From NCBI GenBank assembly GCA_903873915.1, contig CAIQQH010000089.1, positions 1 to 35,457 on the forward strand: a stretch of DNA of 35,457 bases, read 5' to 3'. Numbering within the stretch: position 1 is the stretch's first letter; each line of letters starts with the position of its first letter. This document shows positions 1 to 9,737 of the stretch, in pieces. The notes beneath the pieces are model-generated. The model was not told where the DNA came from. It saw only the letters and a list, made by a program, of their open reading frames with translations, and made no database searches. Made by a program: the position numbers and the translations under genes. The stretch comes from an uncultured Flavobacteriia bacterium (GTDB lineage: Bacteria > Bacteroidota > Bacteroidia > Flavobacteriales_D > Crocinitomicaceae).

Positions 1-110
1 AGCAATAGTAGGCCCCGAGATGCATCACGGGGCTATTAAACGGAAATCCGACGGAGCCAGATGTGTTTTGGATAAAAGCAATAGTAGGCCCCGAGATGCA
101 TCACGGGGCT
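1..110. repeat. Two direct copies of a 34-bp palindromic intergenic element
   Basis: Positions 1-34 and 77-110 are identical, separated by 42 bp (period 76). Each copy contains a hairpin: GCCCCG on the left and CGGGGC on the right, around the self-complementary core GATGCATC with one A/A mismatch on each side. No reading frame fits. The first copy starts at the window edge, so more copies may lie to the left. It could be a REP-like element or the tail of a tandem hairpin array. No T-run follows the stems, so a simple terminator role is less likely. Confidence 0.75.
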
Positions 111-146
111 GATAGCGGCCAATTATGTAAAAAAATAAAATAGCAC

Positions 147-170
147 AAGCCCGGGTATTCACTCGGGCTT
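147..170 (-). terminator. Hairpin terminator, best read on the minus strand
   Basis: AGCCCGGGT pairs with ACTCGGGCT around the loop ATTC, with one G.T wobble. On the minus strand it is followed by a T-rich run (bases 131-142 are nearly all A on the plus strand). It lies about 145 nt past the stop of the T9SS cargo gene and could end that transcript. It may also work in the other direction for a gene to the left of the window. Confidence 0.5.
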
Positions 171-189
171 TGTGTTTCTGCATAAAACA

Positions 190-308
190 ATCGTAGAACC
201 CTGCAGGAAGAGCAGAGTGAAGTCAAGATGCGAGAGTGAAGATTGACATACACTCAAGTTTTAATACATAGATGAATTGAGATATCTTCGACCGCTCTCA
301 CTCTGTTT
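190..308. repeat. GAGAGTGA-type purine-rich intergenic repeat
   Basis: This holds purine-rich stretches on the plus strand (CAGAGTGAAG, CGAGAGTGAAG) and ends with GACCGCTCTCACTCTG at about 290-305. CAGAGTG near 213 can pair with CACTCTG near 300. The same sequence style recurs at 28672-28960, so this appears to be a dispersed intergenic repeat family of this genome. No gene is visible between 1 and 315. Confidence 0.45.
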
Positions 309-315
309 ATCATCA

Positions 316-1152
316 TTAGGGTCTAACCTTCAAAAACTTAGCCCTCATAACCGTCCCGTTGTCGTTCACCGAAACCCAATAGATGCCATTGGAGAGACTT
401 GAAATATCCATGAACTCATAAACATCCATCTGTTTTTTGACCAAATCGCCTAAGCTGTTGTAGATTTCAACCGCCGTATAAGGTTTGTTGAAATAGAGCC
501 GATCGGCAGATGGATTTGGAAAAACAAGGATGTTATTTAACCTAGGAATACTGCTCTTCACGGAAAAAATCCTGAGTTCATTTCGAGAAAGATTCGAAAG
601 TTTAAAATAGTACACATCCTGAGCCGATGATTCTAGAATAAGGTAAAACGTATCATTCAGAACGGGCTCAAGGTTTGTGTAAATGCAACTTGGAAAATTC
701 CCGTATGAATAGTTGTAGATAGAAAGGTCAGCAGAAAGTGCTGACTGCCCACCTTGAACAACATCGCCCCAATTATATTTTTGAATCACAGTACCTTGCC
801 GCGTGGTATCAGTGACACTTCCGCCTGGAGCGATGTACTGAAAATGTTCTAGGTAATTTGTGTCGCTATGAATATAGAATCCAGCAAACGACTTTACTTT
901 TATGTCAAACGTGCTGCCAAGTCCACCCATATTACAGGAGACAAAAAATTCAACATCTGTTATTGAATCGTCATTTAAGTCAATTGAAAACGTGCTTGGC
1001 GTACAAGATGCAGATGCAGAGATGGAGCTTATAGTAGTGTCATGAAATGGGATTGTGTATCCAGACAAAATGGAACTGTCAATCACCACTTGGGTGCAGA
1101 CTTGAAAAGACGTAAAAATGGTAGAAATCAGTACCCAAATAAATTTTTTCAT
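316..1152 (-). CDS. Secreted protein with T9SS C-terminal sorting domain
   Basis: The 278-residue product has a Sec signal peptide (residues 1-21, a lysine pair then a hydrophobic core, ending near CTQ). Its C-terminal domain of about 75 residues carries the type A Por/T9SS sorting signature: VFPNPSADRLYF, VEIYNSLGDLVKK, then the closing LSNGIYWVSV and KFLKV. Proteins of this class cross the outer membrane through the type IX secretion system, where the domain is normally cleaved. The middle part (about 22-205) is beta-rich and resembles no family I recognise, so its function is unknown. Start is the ATG at 1152, directly before the signal peptide. A Bacteroidota promoter lies just upstream, so it is probably transcribed alone. 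Confidence 0.85.
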   Translation of the reverse strand: MKKFIWVLISTIFTSFQVCTQVVIDSSILSGYTIPFHDTTISSISASASCTPSTFSIDLNDDSITDVEFFVSCNMGGLGSTFDIKVKSFAGFYIHSDTNYLEHFQYIAPGGSVTDTTRQGTVIQKYNWGDVVQGGQSALSADLSIYNYSYGNFPSCIYTNLEPVLNDTFYLILESSAQDVYYFKLSNLSRNELRIFSVKSSIPRLNNILVFPNPSADRLYFNKPYTAVEIYNSLGDLVKKQMDVYEFMDISSLSNGIYWVSVNDNGTVMRAKFLKVRP

Positions 1153-1182
1153 CTCTGCTCAATGAATCAATGATACAACACC

Positions 1183-1215
1183 CAAAATTAAGCGAATTTG
1201 GTCGATAAGCTCAAA
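1183..1215 (-). promoter_or_regulatory. Bacteroidota-type promoter for the T9SS cargo gene
   Basis: On the minus strand a TTTG (plus 1212-1215) is followed after 21 bp by TAATTTTG (plus 1183-1190), which matches the TAnnTTTG -7 consensus exactly. The start codon lies about 30 bp further on. The -33 box sits 23 bp beyond the stop of the DUF3109 gene. Spacing is at the long end of the accepted range. Confidence 0.55.
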
Positions 1216-1237
1216 TTGTGTGGTGTTTCTGAGCCGT

Positions 1238-1822
1238 TTACCGATCCCCTTCTTTTTTCAATTCCTCATCAACAATTTCCAATTCTTTAAAAAACGTCTC
1301 CCCGAAAGCGCGCACAAGAGGTGCTTTAAGAAATCGGTATACTGGAATATTGAGTGCCTCACCGCATGCACAAGCAGGTGCACAAACCGACCATTCATTG
1401 TAGTTTAGGGCAATAGTATCGTCAAATTTTTTCACCCGAATGGGGTAGAGGTGACAAGAAATTGGTTTTAGAAAAGAAACCTTTCCATCTGCATGTGCTT
1501 GTTCAATCGCACACTTGGCGATACCCTTCTCATCAAAGTTCACAAACACACATTCCGCATCATTCACAAGAGAAGTGACAGCGTCATTGTCCCGATCCAA
1601 ATAAAAAACACCTGATGCTTCCACGACAGCTATGCCCTCGGGCCGCATGAATGGTTTCACATCGTCGTATATATCTTCAAGAATGTCTACCTCTTCAAAA
1701 GTCAACGGCGCCCCAGCATCTCCTTGTACGCAACATGCGCCTTTACAAGCGTTGAGGTCACACACAAATTTTTCTTCAAAAAGACGGGTGGAAACTATCT
1801 TATCTTCAATTTCTACAAGCAT
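1238..1822 (-). CDS. DUF3109 family cysteine-rich protein
   Basis: The 194-residue cytosolic protein (no signal peptide) matches the DUF3109 family, common in Bacteroidota and related to the YkgJ-type zinc/iron-chelating CxxxxCC proteins. The signature is the cluster C21, C26, C30, C31 (FVCDLNACKGACC) plus C91, C104, C123 in PISCHLYP, and C147, C151, C153. Together these are enough cysteines to bind a metal or Fe-S cluster. Metal binding is family-based inference and the reaction is unknown. Start is the ATG at 1822, followed by MLVEIEDKIVS. It is divergent from the rimP operon with about 150 bp between the start codons, so the two may share a control region. Confidence 0.85.
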   Translation of the reverse strand: MLVEIEDKIVSTRLFEEKFVCDLNACKGACCVQGDAGAPLTFEEVDILEDIYDDVKPFMRPEGIAVVEASGVFYLDRDNDAVTSLVNDAECVFVNFDEKGIAKCAIEQAHADGKVSFLKPISCHLYPIRVKKFDDTIALNYNEWSVCAPACACGEALNIPVYRFLKAPLVRAFGETFFKELEIVDEELKKEGDR

Positions 1823-1880
1823 CTTTTTTTGACAAATTTCAGAAAAAAGAAGCGTGATTCACATGAAATTCTTTGAAAAT

Positions 1881-1911
1881 GTTGGATTTCAGAAATAACA
1901 TTGTATATTTG
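1881..1911 (+). promoter_or_regulatory. Promoter of the rimP-nusA-infB operon
   Basis: GTTG (1881-1884), a 19-bp spacer and TATATTTG (1904-1911) match the Bacteroidota pattern TTTG / TAnnTTTG with one mismatch in the -33 box. Transcription should begin near 1918, giving a leader of about 55 nt that contains the hairpin at 1941-1965. Confidence 0.6.
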
Positions 1912-1940
1912 TGCCACATTTGGAGACAACATTATAGAAC

Positions 1941-1965
1941 GAGGGGACGAAAGTCCCCTCTTTTT
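1941..1965 (+). terminator. Intrinsic terminator inside the rimP leader (candidate attenuator)
   Basis: GAGGGGAC and GTCCCCTC form a perfect 8-bp stem closed by a GAAA (GNRA) tetraloop, followed directly by TTTTT. It lies between the promoter and the rimP ATG at 1973, on the coding strand, so it must be read through for the operon to be expressed. A competing outer pairing exists: GACAA (1925-1929) with TTGTC (1964-1968), which would engulf the hairpin. In Bacillus, NusA is known to control its own operon by NusA-dependent termination in the leader. A similar feedback loop is a reasonable inference here. Confidence 0.75.
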
Positions 1966-1972
1966 GTCAAAT

Positions 1973-2449
1973 ATGATTGCAAAGAAAAAAATACAAGAAT
2001 TGGCTGAGGAGCGCATGGCGCACCTGGGGAATGGTCTGTACATCGTAGAACTTACGGTTTCACCTTCCAATGTCATTCATATGGAAATCGATAAGGCAAT
2101 GGGAAATGTCAGTGTTGAGGATTGTATGTCAGTTTCTCGTAACATTGAGCACAACCTTGATCGTGAAGAGCAAGATTTTGAGTTGCATGTGTCATCAGCT
2201 GGATTGGACAAGCCATTGCGCGTGTTGGCACAGTACGAGAAAAATGTGGGGCGTGATTTAAAACTTGTCTTGGTCAATGGAACGAAGATGCTTGGAAAGC
2301 TTGTTGAATGTTCCGATAAAGGAATCGTAATCGAGCAAGAGCGAATAGAAAAGATTGAAGGAAAAAAGAAAAAAGAACTGGTGGTGGACCGATCAAACCA
2401 CCAGTTTAGTGAAATAAAAGAAGCAAAAATTATCATTACATTTAAATAA
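1973..2449 (+). CDS. rimP: Ribosome maturation factor RimP
   Basis: RimP helps assemble the 30S ribosomal subunit. The 158-residue product fits the family length and has its landmarks: GLYIVELTVSPSNVIHMEID in the N-terminal domain, then the conserved SVEDCMSVSRNIEHNLD and the ELHVSSAGLDKPL segment (the VSSPGLDRPL motif of the family), followed by a small SH3-like C-terminal domain. The frame is open back to a TTG at 1901, but that codon lies inside the promoter. The ATG at 1973 (MIAKKKIQEL) gives the normal N-terminus. It is followed by nusA after 9 bp, the widespread rimP-nusA-infB order. Confidence 0.93.
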   Translation: MIAKKKIQELAEERMAHLGNGLYIVELTVSPSNVIHMEIDKAMGNVSVEDCMSVSRNIEHNLDREEQDFELHVSSAGLDKPLRVLAQYEKNVGRDLKLVLVNGTKMLGKLVECSDKGIVIEQERIEKIEGKKKKELVVDRSNHQFSEIKEAKIIITFK

Positions 2450-2458
2450 ACAGCGAAT

Positions 2459-3694
2459 ATGAACAGCCTTGAATTAGTTGAATCGTTCTCGGAATTCAAA
2501 GAATTGAAAAGCATCGACAAACAAACGATGCAGCACGTGTTGGAAGACGTTTTCCGCGCGATGTTAAAAAAGAAATTCAATACGGACGAGCACATTGACG
2601 TTATCGTGAACATCGATAAAGGAGACGTACAGATATTCTTAAACAAAGAAATCGTTGATGACGGTGAGGTTGAAGATCCGAACACGGAGATTGCCTATTC
2701 GGATGCCATCAAGATTGAGCCAGATTTTGAAATCGGGGAGGAAGTAACGGAAGAATTTAAATTTGGTGATTTCGGTCGCCGCAATATTCTCTCTCTGCGT
2801 CAAAACTTGATTTCTCGCATCATGGAATTGGAGAAAGACCATCTGTACAAGAAATACAAAGAACGTGTTGGTGAAATCATCACGGGTGAGGTCTACCAAG
2901 TATGGAAGAAGGAAATCATGGTATTGGACGATGAGGGCAATGAGCTCATTCTTCCAAAATCAGAACAAATCCCATCTGATTACTTCAAGAAAGGGGAGTC
3001 AGTGCGTGCAGTGGTCGCGAAAGTGGACATGCGCAACAGCTCACCAGTCATTATTCTTTCTCGAACAGCACCAGAATTCTTGGAGCGCTTGTTTGAGTTG
3101 GAGGTTCCCGAGGTGTTTGATGGTTTGATTACCATTAAGCGCATCGTTCGTGAGCCAGGCGAACGTGCAAAAGTAGCCGTAGAATCATACGATGACCGCG
3201 TGGATCCAGTAGGAGCTTGTGTTGGGATGAAAGGTTCGCGTATTCACGGTATCGTTCGTGAATTGAGAAACGAAAACATTGATGTCATCAACTTTACAAA
3301 CAATGCACAGTTGTTGATCCAACGTTCACTTTCTCCAGCGAAGATTACATCCATTGAAATCAATGAAGAAGACAAGCGTGCGAAAGTATTCTTGAAACCA
3401 GATCAGGTATCTTTGGCGATTGGAAAAGGTGGAAATAACATCAAGCTTGCAGGAAGATTGTCGGGGTATGAACTCGATGTGTACCGAGATGGTGAAGTAG
3501 ATGTTGAGGATGTAGACTTGGAAGAATTTGGCGATGAAATCGATAGCTGGATTATCGATGAATTGAAAGCGATTGGTTGCGATACAGCAAAATCTGTGTT
3601 GGAAATTGGGATCGTTGACTTGGTGCAGCGCACCGATCTTGAAGAGGAAACAATTCAAGAAGTATTCAGAATTTTACGGGCTGAATTTGAATAA
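2459..3694 (+). CDS. nusA: Transcription termination/antitermination factor NusA
   Basis: NusA binds RNA polymerase and nascent RNA, modulating pausing, termination and antitermination. The 411-residue protein has the N-terminal polymerase-binding domain (about 1-130), an S1 domain (about 135-205, starting GEIITGEVYQVWKKEIMV), then two KH domains (about 230-350) with the GMKGSRIHGIVREL and VSLAIGKGGNNIKLA loops. A short acidic region follows (DVEDVDLEEFGDEID). The last 50 residues form one helical helix-hairpin-helix-like segment. The long AR repeats of E. coli NusA are absent, as is usual in this phylum. It lies between rimP and infB and may regulate the operon through the leader hairpin. 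Confidence 0.96.
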   Translation: MNSLELVESFSEFKELKSIDKQTMQHVLEDVFRAMLKKKFNTDEHIDVIVNIDKGDVQIFLNKEIVDDGEVEDPNTEIAYSDAIKIEPDFEIGEEVTEEFKFGDFGRRNILSLRQNLISRIMELEKDHLYKKYKERVGEIITGEVYQVWKKEIMVLDDEGNELILPKSEQIPSDYFKKGESVRAVVAKVDMRNSSPVIILSRTAPEFLERLFELEVPEVFDGLITIKRIVREPGERAKVAVESYDDRVDPVGACVGMKGSRIHGIVRELRNENIDVINFTNNAQLLIQRSLSPAKITSIEINEEDKRAKVFLKPDQVSLAIGKGGNNIKLAGRLSGYELDVYRDGEVDVEDVDLEEFGDEIDSWIIDELKAIGCDTAKSVLEIGIVDLVQRTDLEEETIQEVFRILRAEFE

Positions 3695-3733
3695 ATTCCC
3701 CCAATTTAACGAATAGATTACGCATACAATACT

Positions 3734-6487
3734 ATGGCAGGAAAACCAATAAGATTAGGAAAAGCAGCAGGCGAACTCAATGTTGGGGTAGCTACGCTCG
3801 TTGAATTCCTCGAATCTAAAGGCGTAAAGATCGAAAATAACCCGAACACCAAATTGGAGTCGGAGCATTATGAAATTCTGCAAAAAGAATTTGCGGATGA
3901 TCAAACGCTGAAAGAACAATCCAAAGGTTCAGTTCTCCGCAGAGAAAAGCGTGAGACAATTTCAATTCGGGATTCTCGAGCTGAGGAAACTGTACCTGCA
4001 AAGGATTCAGAAGAGCCAGTTGCAGAACCGGCGCCAGTTGCAGCGCCAAGGGTGGAGATTACTCCTGAGCCTGTTGTAATCGTTGAGGCGCCAAAGCCGG
4101 AACCAATACCGGAAGTAGTGCCTGAGGCACCAGTGGTGATCGAGCCGGAGCCGGTGAAAGTGCTTGTAGAATCAGAGATCAAAGTGATTAGAACAATCGA
4201 CTTGAACCAGTTCAACAAGCCGAAGCATGAGCCGAAAAAGGAACCTGTAACCCCGCCAAAAGCTCAAGTAAATCCTGTTCCTCCTGTTCCTGAAGAAAAA
4301 GCGGCACCGAAGGAAATTGAAACAATTCGTGTGGAACGGAAAGTGCTTACTGGACCAACTGTACTTGGACGAATTGAATTGCCTGTGGAAAGACCTAAAA
4401 CGTCTTCGAAACCACACGATGAATCTGCTGAAGCGCGTAAAAAACGCAAGCGCATTAAAAAGGTGGATACGCCAAATCCAGGCGCTGGAAACACAGCAAA
4501 CACAGCAAACACAAGCAATCAAGGGGGGGCACAACAAAAACCAGGAGTTAAAAAACCAGGAGGGAAATTTGACAAGCCTGAAATTAAGGAGCGTGACATC
4601 CAAAAGGAAATTAAAGATACCTTGGCCCGCCTTTCAACACAAGGAGGGAAGTCCAAGGCCTCAAAAAATAGACGTGCGAAACGTGATAACGTAGCGCAAC
4701 GCCGTCAAGAAGAGCAGATGGCGGCTGAAATGGATGAAAAAATCCTGAAGCTGACAGAATTTGTGACGGTATCGGAATTGGCCTCCATGATGAGCGTTCA
4801 ACCGACTCAAGTCATTTCGGCATGCATGTCCCTAGGCATCTTTGCGTCGATCAATCAACGACTCGATGCGGAAACGATTCAAATCGTTGCGGATGAGTTC
4901 GGTTACGAAACACACTTTGTAAGTGCTGAAGTACAGGAATCAATTCCAGTGCAGGAGGATAGCGAGGATCAATTGGAAGCGCGCCCACCAATTATCACGG
5001 TGATGGGACACGTTGACCACGGTAAAACATCCTTGCTCGATAAAATTCGTAATGCGAATGTAACTGAGGGAGAAGCCGGAGGAATCACACAGCACATTGG
5101 TGCATACTCGGTGACCTTGAAAGAAGGCCAAAGACTTACCTTCCTAGATACACCGGGTCACGAGGCCTTTACAGCGATGCGTGCACGTGGTGCGCAAGTA
5201 ACCGACGTGGCGATTATCATCGTCGCAGCGGATGATGATGTGATGCCACAAACGAAAGAAGCCATCTCCCACGCACAAGCGGCGGGAGTACCTATGATTT
5301 TTGCCATCAATAAAATCGATAAGCCAGGAGCAAACCCTGAACGCATCCGTGAACAACTTTCACAAATGAACATCCTTGTGGAAGATTGGGGAGGGAAATA
5401 CCAGTGTCAGGAAATTTCTGCGAAGAAAAACCTCAACATTGACGCCTTGCTCGTGAAAGTATTGCTTGAAGCAGAAATGTTGAACCTACGCGCAAATCCG
5501 AATAAAAATGCCATTGGAACGGTCATTGAATCGTCCTTGGACAAAGGAAAAGGATATGTGACGAACATGTTGGTAGAATCGGGAACCATGAAAATTGGTG
5601 ACGTGATTCTAGTAGGACGAAATTATGGTCGTGTGCGTGCCATGCACGATGAGCACGGACAGATTTTAAAGGTTGCAGGACCTTCACAACCAATTTCAGT
5701 ACTCGGAATCAACGGCGCGCCAAGTGCAGGAGATAAATTCCACGTTATGGATGATGAACGTGAAGCAAAATCTATCGCATCAAAACGCGAGCAATTGTAC
5801 CGTGAACAAGGACTGCGTACGACGAAACACATTACCTTGGATGAAATCGGTCGTCGTTTGGCGATTGGTGACTTTAAGGAACTCAACATCATCGTTAAAG
5901 GTGACGTGGATGGGTCAATTGAGGCCCTTTCAGATTCCTTATTGCGTCTTTCTACGGAAGAAATTCAGATCAACATTGTACACAAAGGTGTTGGTGCAAT
6001 CTCTGAGGCAGATGTCAACTTGGCATCGGCATCTGATGCCATCATCATCGGCTTCCAAGTTCGCCCATCTTTGGCAGCACGAAAATTGGCGGACAATGAA
6101 CAAATTGATATCCGTTTGTATTCTGTCATTTACAAGGCCATCGAAGAAATCAAGTCGGCAATGGAGGGAATGCTTTCGCCAGATATCCAGGAGAAAATCA
6201 TCGGGTCGGCAGAAGTACGCGAAACATTTGATATTACACGTGTAGGAACAATTGCAGGATGTTATGTGCTTGATGGAATCATCAAACGCTCTTCGAAAAT
6301 CCGCATCATCAGAGATGGTATCGTGATTCATACAGGAACACTTGGCTCTTTGAAACGATTCAAAGACGATGTGAGAGAAGTGAAAAACAACTACGAATGT
6401 GGTTTGAATATCGATAAGTTCAACGACATTAAAACGGGGGATATCATCGAAGCATTTGAAGAAGTAGAAGTTGCAAGAAAGCTCTAA
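3734..6487 (+). CDS. infB: Translation initiation factor IF-2
   Basis: This GTPase brings initiator tRNA to the 30S subunit and promotes subunit joining. The 917 residues begin with an IF2_N module (1-52). A long low-complexity linker rich in Pro, Val, Glu and Lys follows (about 65-330). A second IF2_N module spans about 335-390. The G domain starts near residue 420 with [15 protein letters not shown] (G1), DTPGHEAF (G3) and NKIDKPGAN (G4), and domains II-IV run to the C-terminus. The linker is compositionally biased, with GCGCCAG/GAGCC-type codons, as in many Bacteroidota IF-2 proteins. Third gene of the operon, 39 bp after nusA. No clear terminator follows. Confidence 0.97.
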   Translation: MAGKPIRLGKAAGELNVGVATLVEFLESKGVKIENNPNTKLESEHYEILQKEFADDQTLKEQSKGSVLRREKRETISIRDSRAEETVPAKDSEEPVAEPAPVAAPRVEITPEPVVIVEAPKPEPIPEVVPEAPVVIEPEPVKVLVESEIKVIRTIDLNQFNKPKHEPKKEPVTPPKAQVNPVPPVPEEKAAPKEIETIRVERKVLTGPTVLGRIELPVERPKTSSKPHDESAEARKKRKRIKKVDTPNPGAGNTANTANTSNQGGAQQKPGVKKPGGKFDKPEIKERDIQKEIKDTLARLSTQGGKSKASKNRRAKRDNVAQRRQEEQMAAEMDEKILKLTEFVTVSELASMMSVQPTQVISACMSLGIFASINQRLDAETIQIVADEFGYETHFVSAEVQESIPVQEDSEDQLEARPPIITVMGHVDHGKTSLLDKIRNANVTEGEAGGITQHIGAYSVTLKEGQRLTFLDTPGHEAFTAMRARGAQVTDVAIIIVAADDDVMPQTKEAISHAQAAGVPMIFAINKIDKPGANPERIREQLSQMNILVEDWGGKYQCQEISAKKNLNIDALLVKVLLEAEMLNLRANPNKNAIGTVIESSLDKGKGYVTNMLVESGTMKIGDVILVGRNYGRVRAMHDEHGQILKVAGPSQPISVLGINGAPSAGDKFHVMDDEREAKSIASKREQLYREQGLRTTKHITLDEIGRRLAIGDFKELNIIVKGDVDGSIEALSDSLLRLSTEEIQINIVHKGVGAISEADVNLASASDAIIIGFQVRPSLAARKLADNEQIDIRLYSVIYKAIEEIKSAMEGMLSPDIQEKIIGSAEVRETFDITRVGTIAGCYVLDGIIKRSSKIRIIRDGIVIHTGTLGSLKRFKDDVREVKNNYECGLNIDKFNDIKTGDIIEAFEEVEVARKL

Positions 6488-6583
6488 GCTCTCAGGCACT
6501 CATTTATATTAATTAACAGAATTCGGGAGATTAGGCGAACAGAAATGTGCGCTTTTTTCTACCTTAGCAGACAAAAATTTATT

Positions 6584-6769
6584 ATGATGATACTGGGTGT
6601 ATTCGGTCCGTGGCAGGTTATTGCAATCCTTGCAGTAGCACTATTACTTTTTGGAGGTAAAAAAATTCCTGAACTCATGAAAGGTTTGGGTAAAGGGGTG
6701 AAGGAGTTCAAAGATGCTTCTAAACCTGAAGCCGAAGAGGAAAAAAAGATCGAAGAAAAGAACAACTAA
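6584..6769 (+). CDS. tatA: Twin-arginine translocase subunit TatA/TatE
   Basis: TatA oligomers form the pore that moves folded twin-arginine substrates across the inner membrane. The 61-residue form starting at 6584 has a single N-terminal membrane helix ([14 protein letters not shown]), the invariant FGGKKIPEL hinge, an amphipathic helix ([14 protein letters not shown]) and an acidic/lysine tail. An upstream ATG at 6545 would add 13 residues before the membrane helix, which is unusual for TatA. The second ATG at 6587 is equally possible. No tatC is in the window, which is common in Bacteroidota. It heads a compact plus-strand run. Confidence 0.92.
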   Translation: MMILGVFGPWQVIAILAVALLLFGGKKIPELMKGLGKGVKEFKDASKPEAEEEKKIEEKNN

Positions 6770-6777
6770 TCTTGCTT

Positions 6778-8190
6778 ATGTACAATTCGTTCGCTGAAGT
6801 CAAGTCTGCGCTTGCTTCGGGTGCATCTGTTTTTGACCTTGTCGAAACAAGCATCTCCCGAATACATGCCCGTGCAGAATTGAATGCTTTTTTGGAAGTG
6901 TTCGAAGAATCAGCTCGCGAACAAGCCCGATTGGTGGATCAAAAAATTGCTAGCGGTACACAAGGTCGCTTGGCTGGAATGATTATCGGACTCAAAGACA
7001 ATCTTTGTTATAAAGGCCATAAGGTCAGTGCCTCATCTAAAATTCTTCACGGTTTTGAATCGCTCTTCACAGGAACGGCTGTACAACGACTTATCGATGA
7101 AGATGCCATACTCATTGGCCGACTCAATTGCGATGAATTTGCCATGGGAAGCTCGAATGAAAATTCGGCCTATGGACCAGTAAAAAATCCATTAAATACA
7201 ACGAAAGTACCAGGTGGCTCCTCGGGAGGATCTGCCGCTGCTGTTGCTGCAGGACTATGCACCGCAGCACTTGGTAGTGACACAGGAGGTTCGATACGTC
7301 AGCCCGCTTCGTTTACCGGAACTGTAGGATTAAAACCGAGTTATGGACGAATCAGTCGCCATGGCTTAATTGCATACGCTTCTTCATTTGATCAAATCGG
7401 TCCAATCACCACAAACGTAGAGGACGCCGCGCTGCTCCTTGAAATCATGTCTGGGAAGGATGAGTTCGATTCAACGGTTTCTTCACGCCCAGTTGAGCAA
7501 TATTCTCAATTTTCAGTACCAGGAAAAAAACGAATCGCCGTCATCAAGGAAACCCTGGAAATGGATGGAATGGACACAGAGATTGAAGCTAAAGTTCGTG
7601 ACTTAATCGAAAAGCTGAAAGTCGAGGGCCATGAAGTGGATGAGGTGTCGTTTCCATACTTGGAATACATGGTCCCAACGTATTATGTCTTGACAACCGC
7701 TGAAGCATCGTCCAATTTATCGCGTTTTGATGGTGTGCATTTTGGGCACCGCAGTGCTGTGGCTCAAGGTGTAGAGGCCACATACAAGAAATCGAGAACA
7801 GAAGGATTTGGTCCTGAAGTGAAACGACGGATCATGACGGGAACATTCGTGTTGTCCCAAGGATATTATGACGCTTATTATACCAAAGGGCAAAAGGTTC
7901 GTCGTGTATTGCGCGACAAAACAAATGAGATTTTTCAATCCTATGATTTGGTCTTGATGCCAACAACACCGGCGACAGCATTTGATTTGAATGCAGTAAA
8001 AGACCCGATACAAATGTACCTTCAAGATATTTTTACGGTCCATGCTAACCTTACGGGGAACCCTGCGGTATCCATTCCGTTTGGAACGCACAGCGACGGA
8101 ATGCCAATAGGTGTGCAATTGATGGCGACCCATTTTGCAGAAAAAGATTTGCTCGATTTTTCATTGTACTTAACACAATTTGTCGGATGA
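6778..8190 (+). CDS. gatA: Asp-tRNA(Asn)/Glu-tRNA(Gln) amidotransferase subunit A
   Basis: GatA is the amidase subunit of GatCAB. It releases ammonia from glutamine to amidate mischarged Glu-tRNA(Gln) or Asp-tRNA(Asn). The amidase signature is complete: catalytic Lys in IGLKDN, the cis-Ser in [15 protein letters not shown] and the nucleophile Ser in [13 protein letters not shown] (K73, S148 and S172 counted from the ATG at 6778), with spacing as in characterised GatA proteins. The frame also offers a TTG at 6772, but ATG at 6778 ([10 protein letters not shown]) is preferred. Length 470 is normal. gatB and gatC are not in the window. The stop overlaps the next start by 4 bases (ATGA). Confidence 0.95.
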   Translation: MYNSFAEVKSALASGASVFDLVETSISRIHARAELNAFLEVFEESAREQARLVDQKIASGTQGRLAGMIIGLKDNLCYKGHKVSASSKILHGFESLFTGTAVQRLIDEDAILIGRLNCDEFAMGSSNENSAYGPVKNPLNTTKVPGGSSGGSAAAVAAGLCTAALGSDTGGSIRQPASFTGTVGLKPSYGRISRHGLIAYASSFDQIGPITTNVEDAALLLEIMSGKDEFDSTVSSRPVEQYSQFSVPGKKRIAVIKETLEMDGMDTEIEAKVRDLIEKLKVEGHEVDEVSFPYLEYMVPTYYVLTTAEASSNLSRFDGVHFGHRSAVAQGVEATYKKSRTEGFGPEVKRRIMTGTFVLSQGYYDAYYTKGQKVRRVLRDKTNEIFQSYDLVLMPTTPATAFDLNAVKDPIQMYLQDIFTVHANLTGNPAVSIPFGTHSDGMPIGVQLMATHFAEKDLLDFSLYLTQFVG

Positions 8191-9695
8191 AAAATCAGCT
8201 ATTTGGATTCGTGATTGTACTTTGTGCGGTATTCAACACCAATGCTCAGAGACCTGCTCACTTGGTGCGCCCTTCCGACTCCTTAAATACTGACGCCTTT
8301 ATCAATACCGTTGAACAAAGTTTACGCTTGTTTTACGCAGAATATGTAGGACAAAAAAATTACGACTCCATCATGCGCGTGCTCAATTATGAGCCTGGAA
8401 CAGTGCCTGCCTTTTCCGATGAGGTGTATTGTGAACGCCTAGAGAAAATGAATGAAATGAGTCCGTTTCATTTGGACTGCAATCCCATCACGCTTTCAAC
8501 AATTCGTTTTTTTGCGGCAAATAGACGCGGATTTGCCAAAGTAGTCTTGGGAAGATCTGCTCTATACTTTGATCTTTTTGAAGAAAAATTGGCCGAATAC
8601 GGTTTGCCCATTGAACTCAAATACCTCGCAGTCATTGAAAGTGGCTTACGTCCGCAGGTGAAGTCTCGTGCTGGAGCCCTTGGACTATGGCAATTTATGT
8701 ACAAAACAGGATTGTATTTCGGATTAAAGGAAAATTCATACATCGACGAGCGCATGGATCCCGTGGCGTCAACCGATGCTGCGTGTCGCTATTTTAGACA
8801 GTTGTATGGCATTTATGGGGACTGGAACTTGGTGCTCGCGGCCTACAATGCAGGTCCCGGAAACGTGAACAAAGCTATACGCCGAAGCGGAAACAAAACA
8901 ACGTATTGGGATGTGCGTCCATTCCTTCCCAGCGAAACTCAAGGGTATGTGCCGAATTTTATTGCCGCCGCTTATTTATTAAACTACCACGCCGAACACA
9001 ACATCATTCCGGTTGTAGCCAAAGTGCACAACGCACAATTGGATACCATGTGCCTTTCTCAAGGGATACACATGGCGTCAATTGCTCAATTGGTGAAGTG
9101 GGACCAAGAAGACATTAAGGCCCTTAATCCCGTTTACAAAACAAGCTATATTCCTTATACACAACCAAACCAGTGCATTACTGGTCCATTGGAAAAAATC
9201 GGACTCTTGGTAAGCATGGAGGACAGTTTATATGCCTTGGAAAAAGCCTTGCACGCACCTGTCGTGGTTCAGCCAATCATTGTGAATCCAACTCCGGCAG
9301 ATTCTTCAGACACCCTTGCTGGCGGGACAACAATACCAACACCAATTGCCAATTACATTTACCACAAAGTGAGTGCTGGCGAAACAATGAATTCCATTGC
9401 CACGAAATATGGCGTGACCATTGAAAAAATTATGGAGTGGAATGCCTTGAAGACCACAAACATCTATGTCGGACAGCGTCTACAATTGCTTACAGGTGCC
9501 GGTGGTACAACCCAAACTCAATCCCAACAGCAAACACCTGCTGCTCCTGTAAAAAAATATTACAATGTGCGCGCTGGAGACACCTTTTCTAAAATCGCCC
9601 AACGCAACGGATTATCACAAACCCAGTTGTCAAAACTCAACCCAGGAGTCAACATCAATAAACTGACGGTCGGTCAGCGTCTTCGAGTGAAATAA
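8187..9695 (+). CDS. MltD-like lytic murein transglycosylase with two LysM domains
   Basis: A predicted periplasmic enzyme that cleaves peptidoglycan glycan strands to 1,6-anhydro ends. The 502 residues comprise a signal peptide (1-21, no lipobox), a transglycosylase SLT domain (about 130-300) and two LysM modules (about 390-435 and 455-500, each with the VxxGxTxxxIA core). The catalytic glutamate is E151 in [10 protein letters not shown], followed by the family motifs GALGLWQF and [16 protein letters not shown] Pro/Thr-rich linker separates the domains. The LysM modules anchor it to the cell wall. Translationally coupled to gatA by the ATGA overlap, although the two functions are unrelated. 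E. coli MltD has the same architecture but is a lipoprotein. Confidence 0.92.
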   Translation: MKNQLFGFVIVLCAVFNTNAQRPAHLVRPSDSLNTDAFINTVEQSLRLFYAEYVGQKNYDSIMRVLNYEPGTVPAFSDEVYCERLEKMNEMSPFHLDCNPITLSTIRFFAANRRGFAKVVLGRSALYFDLFEEKLAEYGLPIELKYLAVIESGLRPQVKSRAGALGLWQFMYKTGLYFGLKENSYIDERMDPVASTDAACRYFRQLYGIYGDWNLVLAAYNAGPGNVNKAIRRSGNKTTYWDVRPFLPSETQGYVPNFIAAAYLLNYHAEHNIIPVVAKVHNAQLDTMCLSQGIHMASIAQLVKWDQEDIKALNPVYKTSYIPYTQPNQCITGPLEKIGLLVSMEDSLYALEKALHAPVVVQPIIVNPTPADSSDTLAGGTTIPTPIANYIYHKVSAGETMNSIATKYGVTIEKIMEWNALKTTNIYVGQRLQLLTGAGGTTQTQSQQQTPAAPVKKYYNVRAGDTFSKIAQRNGLSQTQLSKLNPGVNINKLTVGQRLRVK

Positions 9696-9737
9696 ATTTG
9701 CCCGATAATTTCAGTTGCGCCGCAAAAAATAAAGACC

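Noticed and set aside
1-110. Possible CRISPR repeats
   Set aside because: Only two copies are present, the unit is a long palindrome typical of REP-like elements, there is one spacer, and no cas gene is in the window.
1901-1972. N-terminal extension of RimP from a TTG at 1901
   Set aside because: The extension would be translated from the promoter -7 box and through the leader hairpin; the ATG at 1973 gives the family N-terminus.
4021-4300. Imperfect repeats rich in Pro, Val, Glu and Ala codons inside infB
   Set aside because: This is the ordinary low-complexity linker of IF-2, not a separate element.
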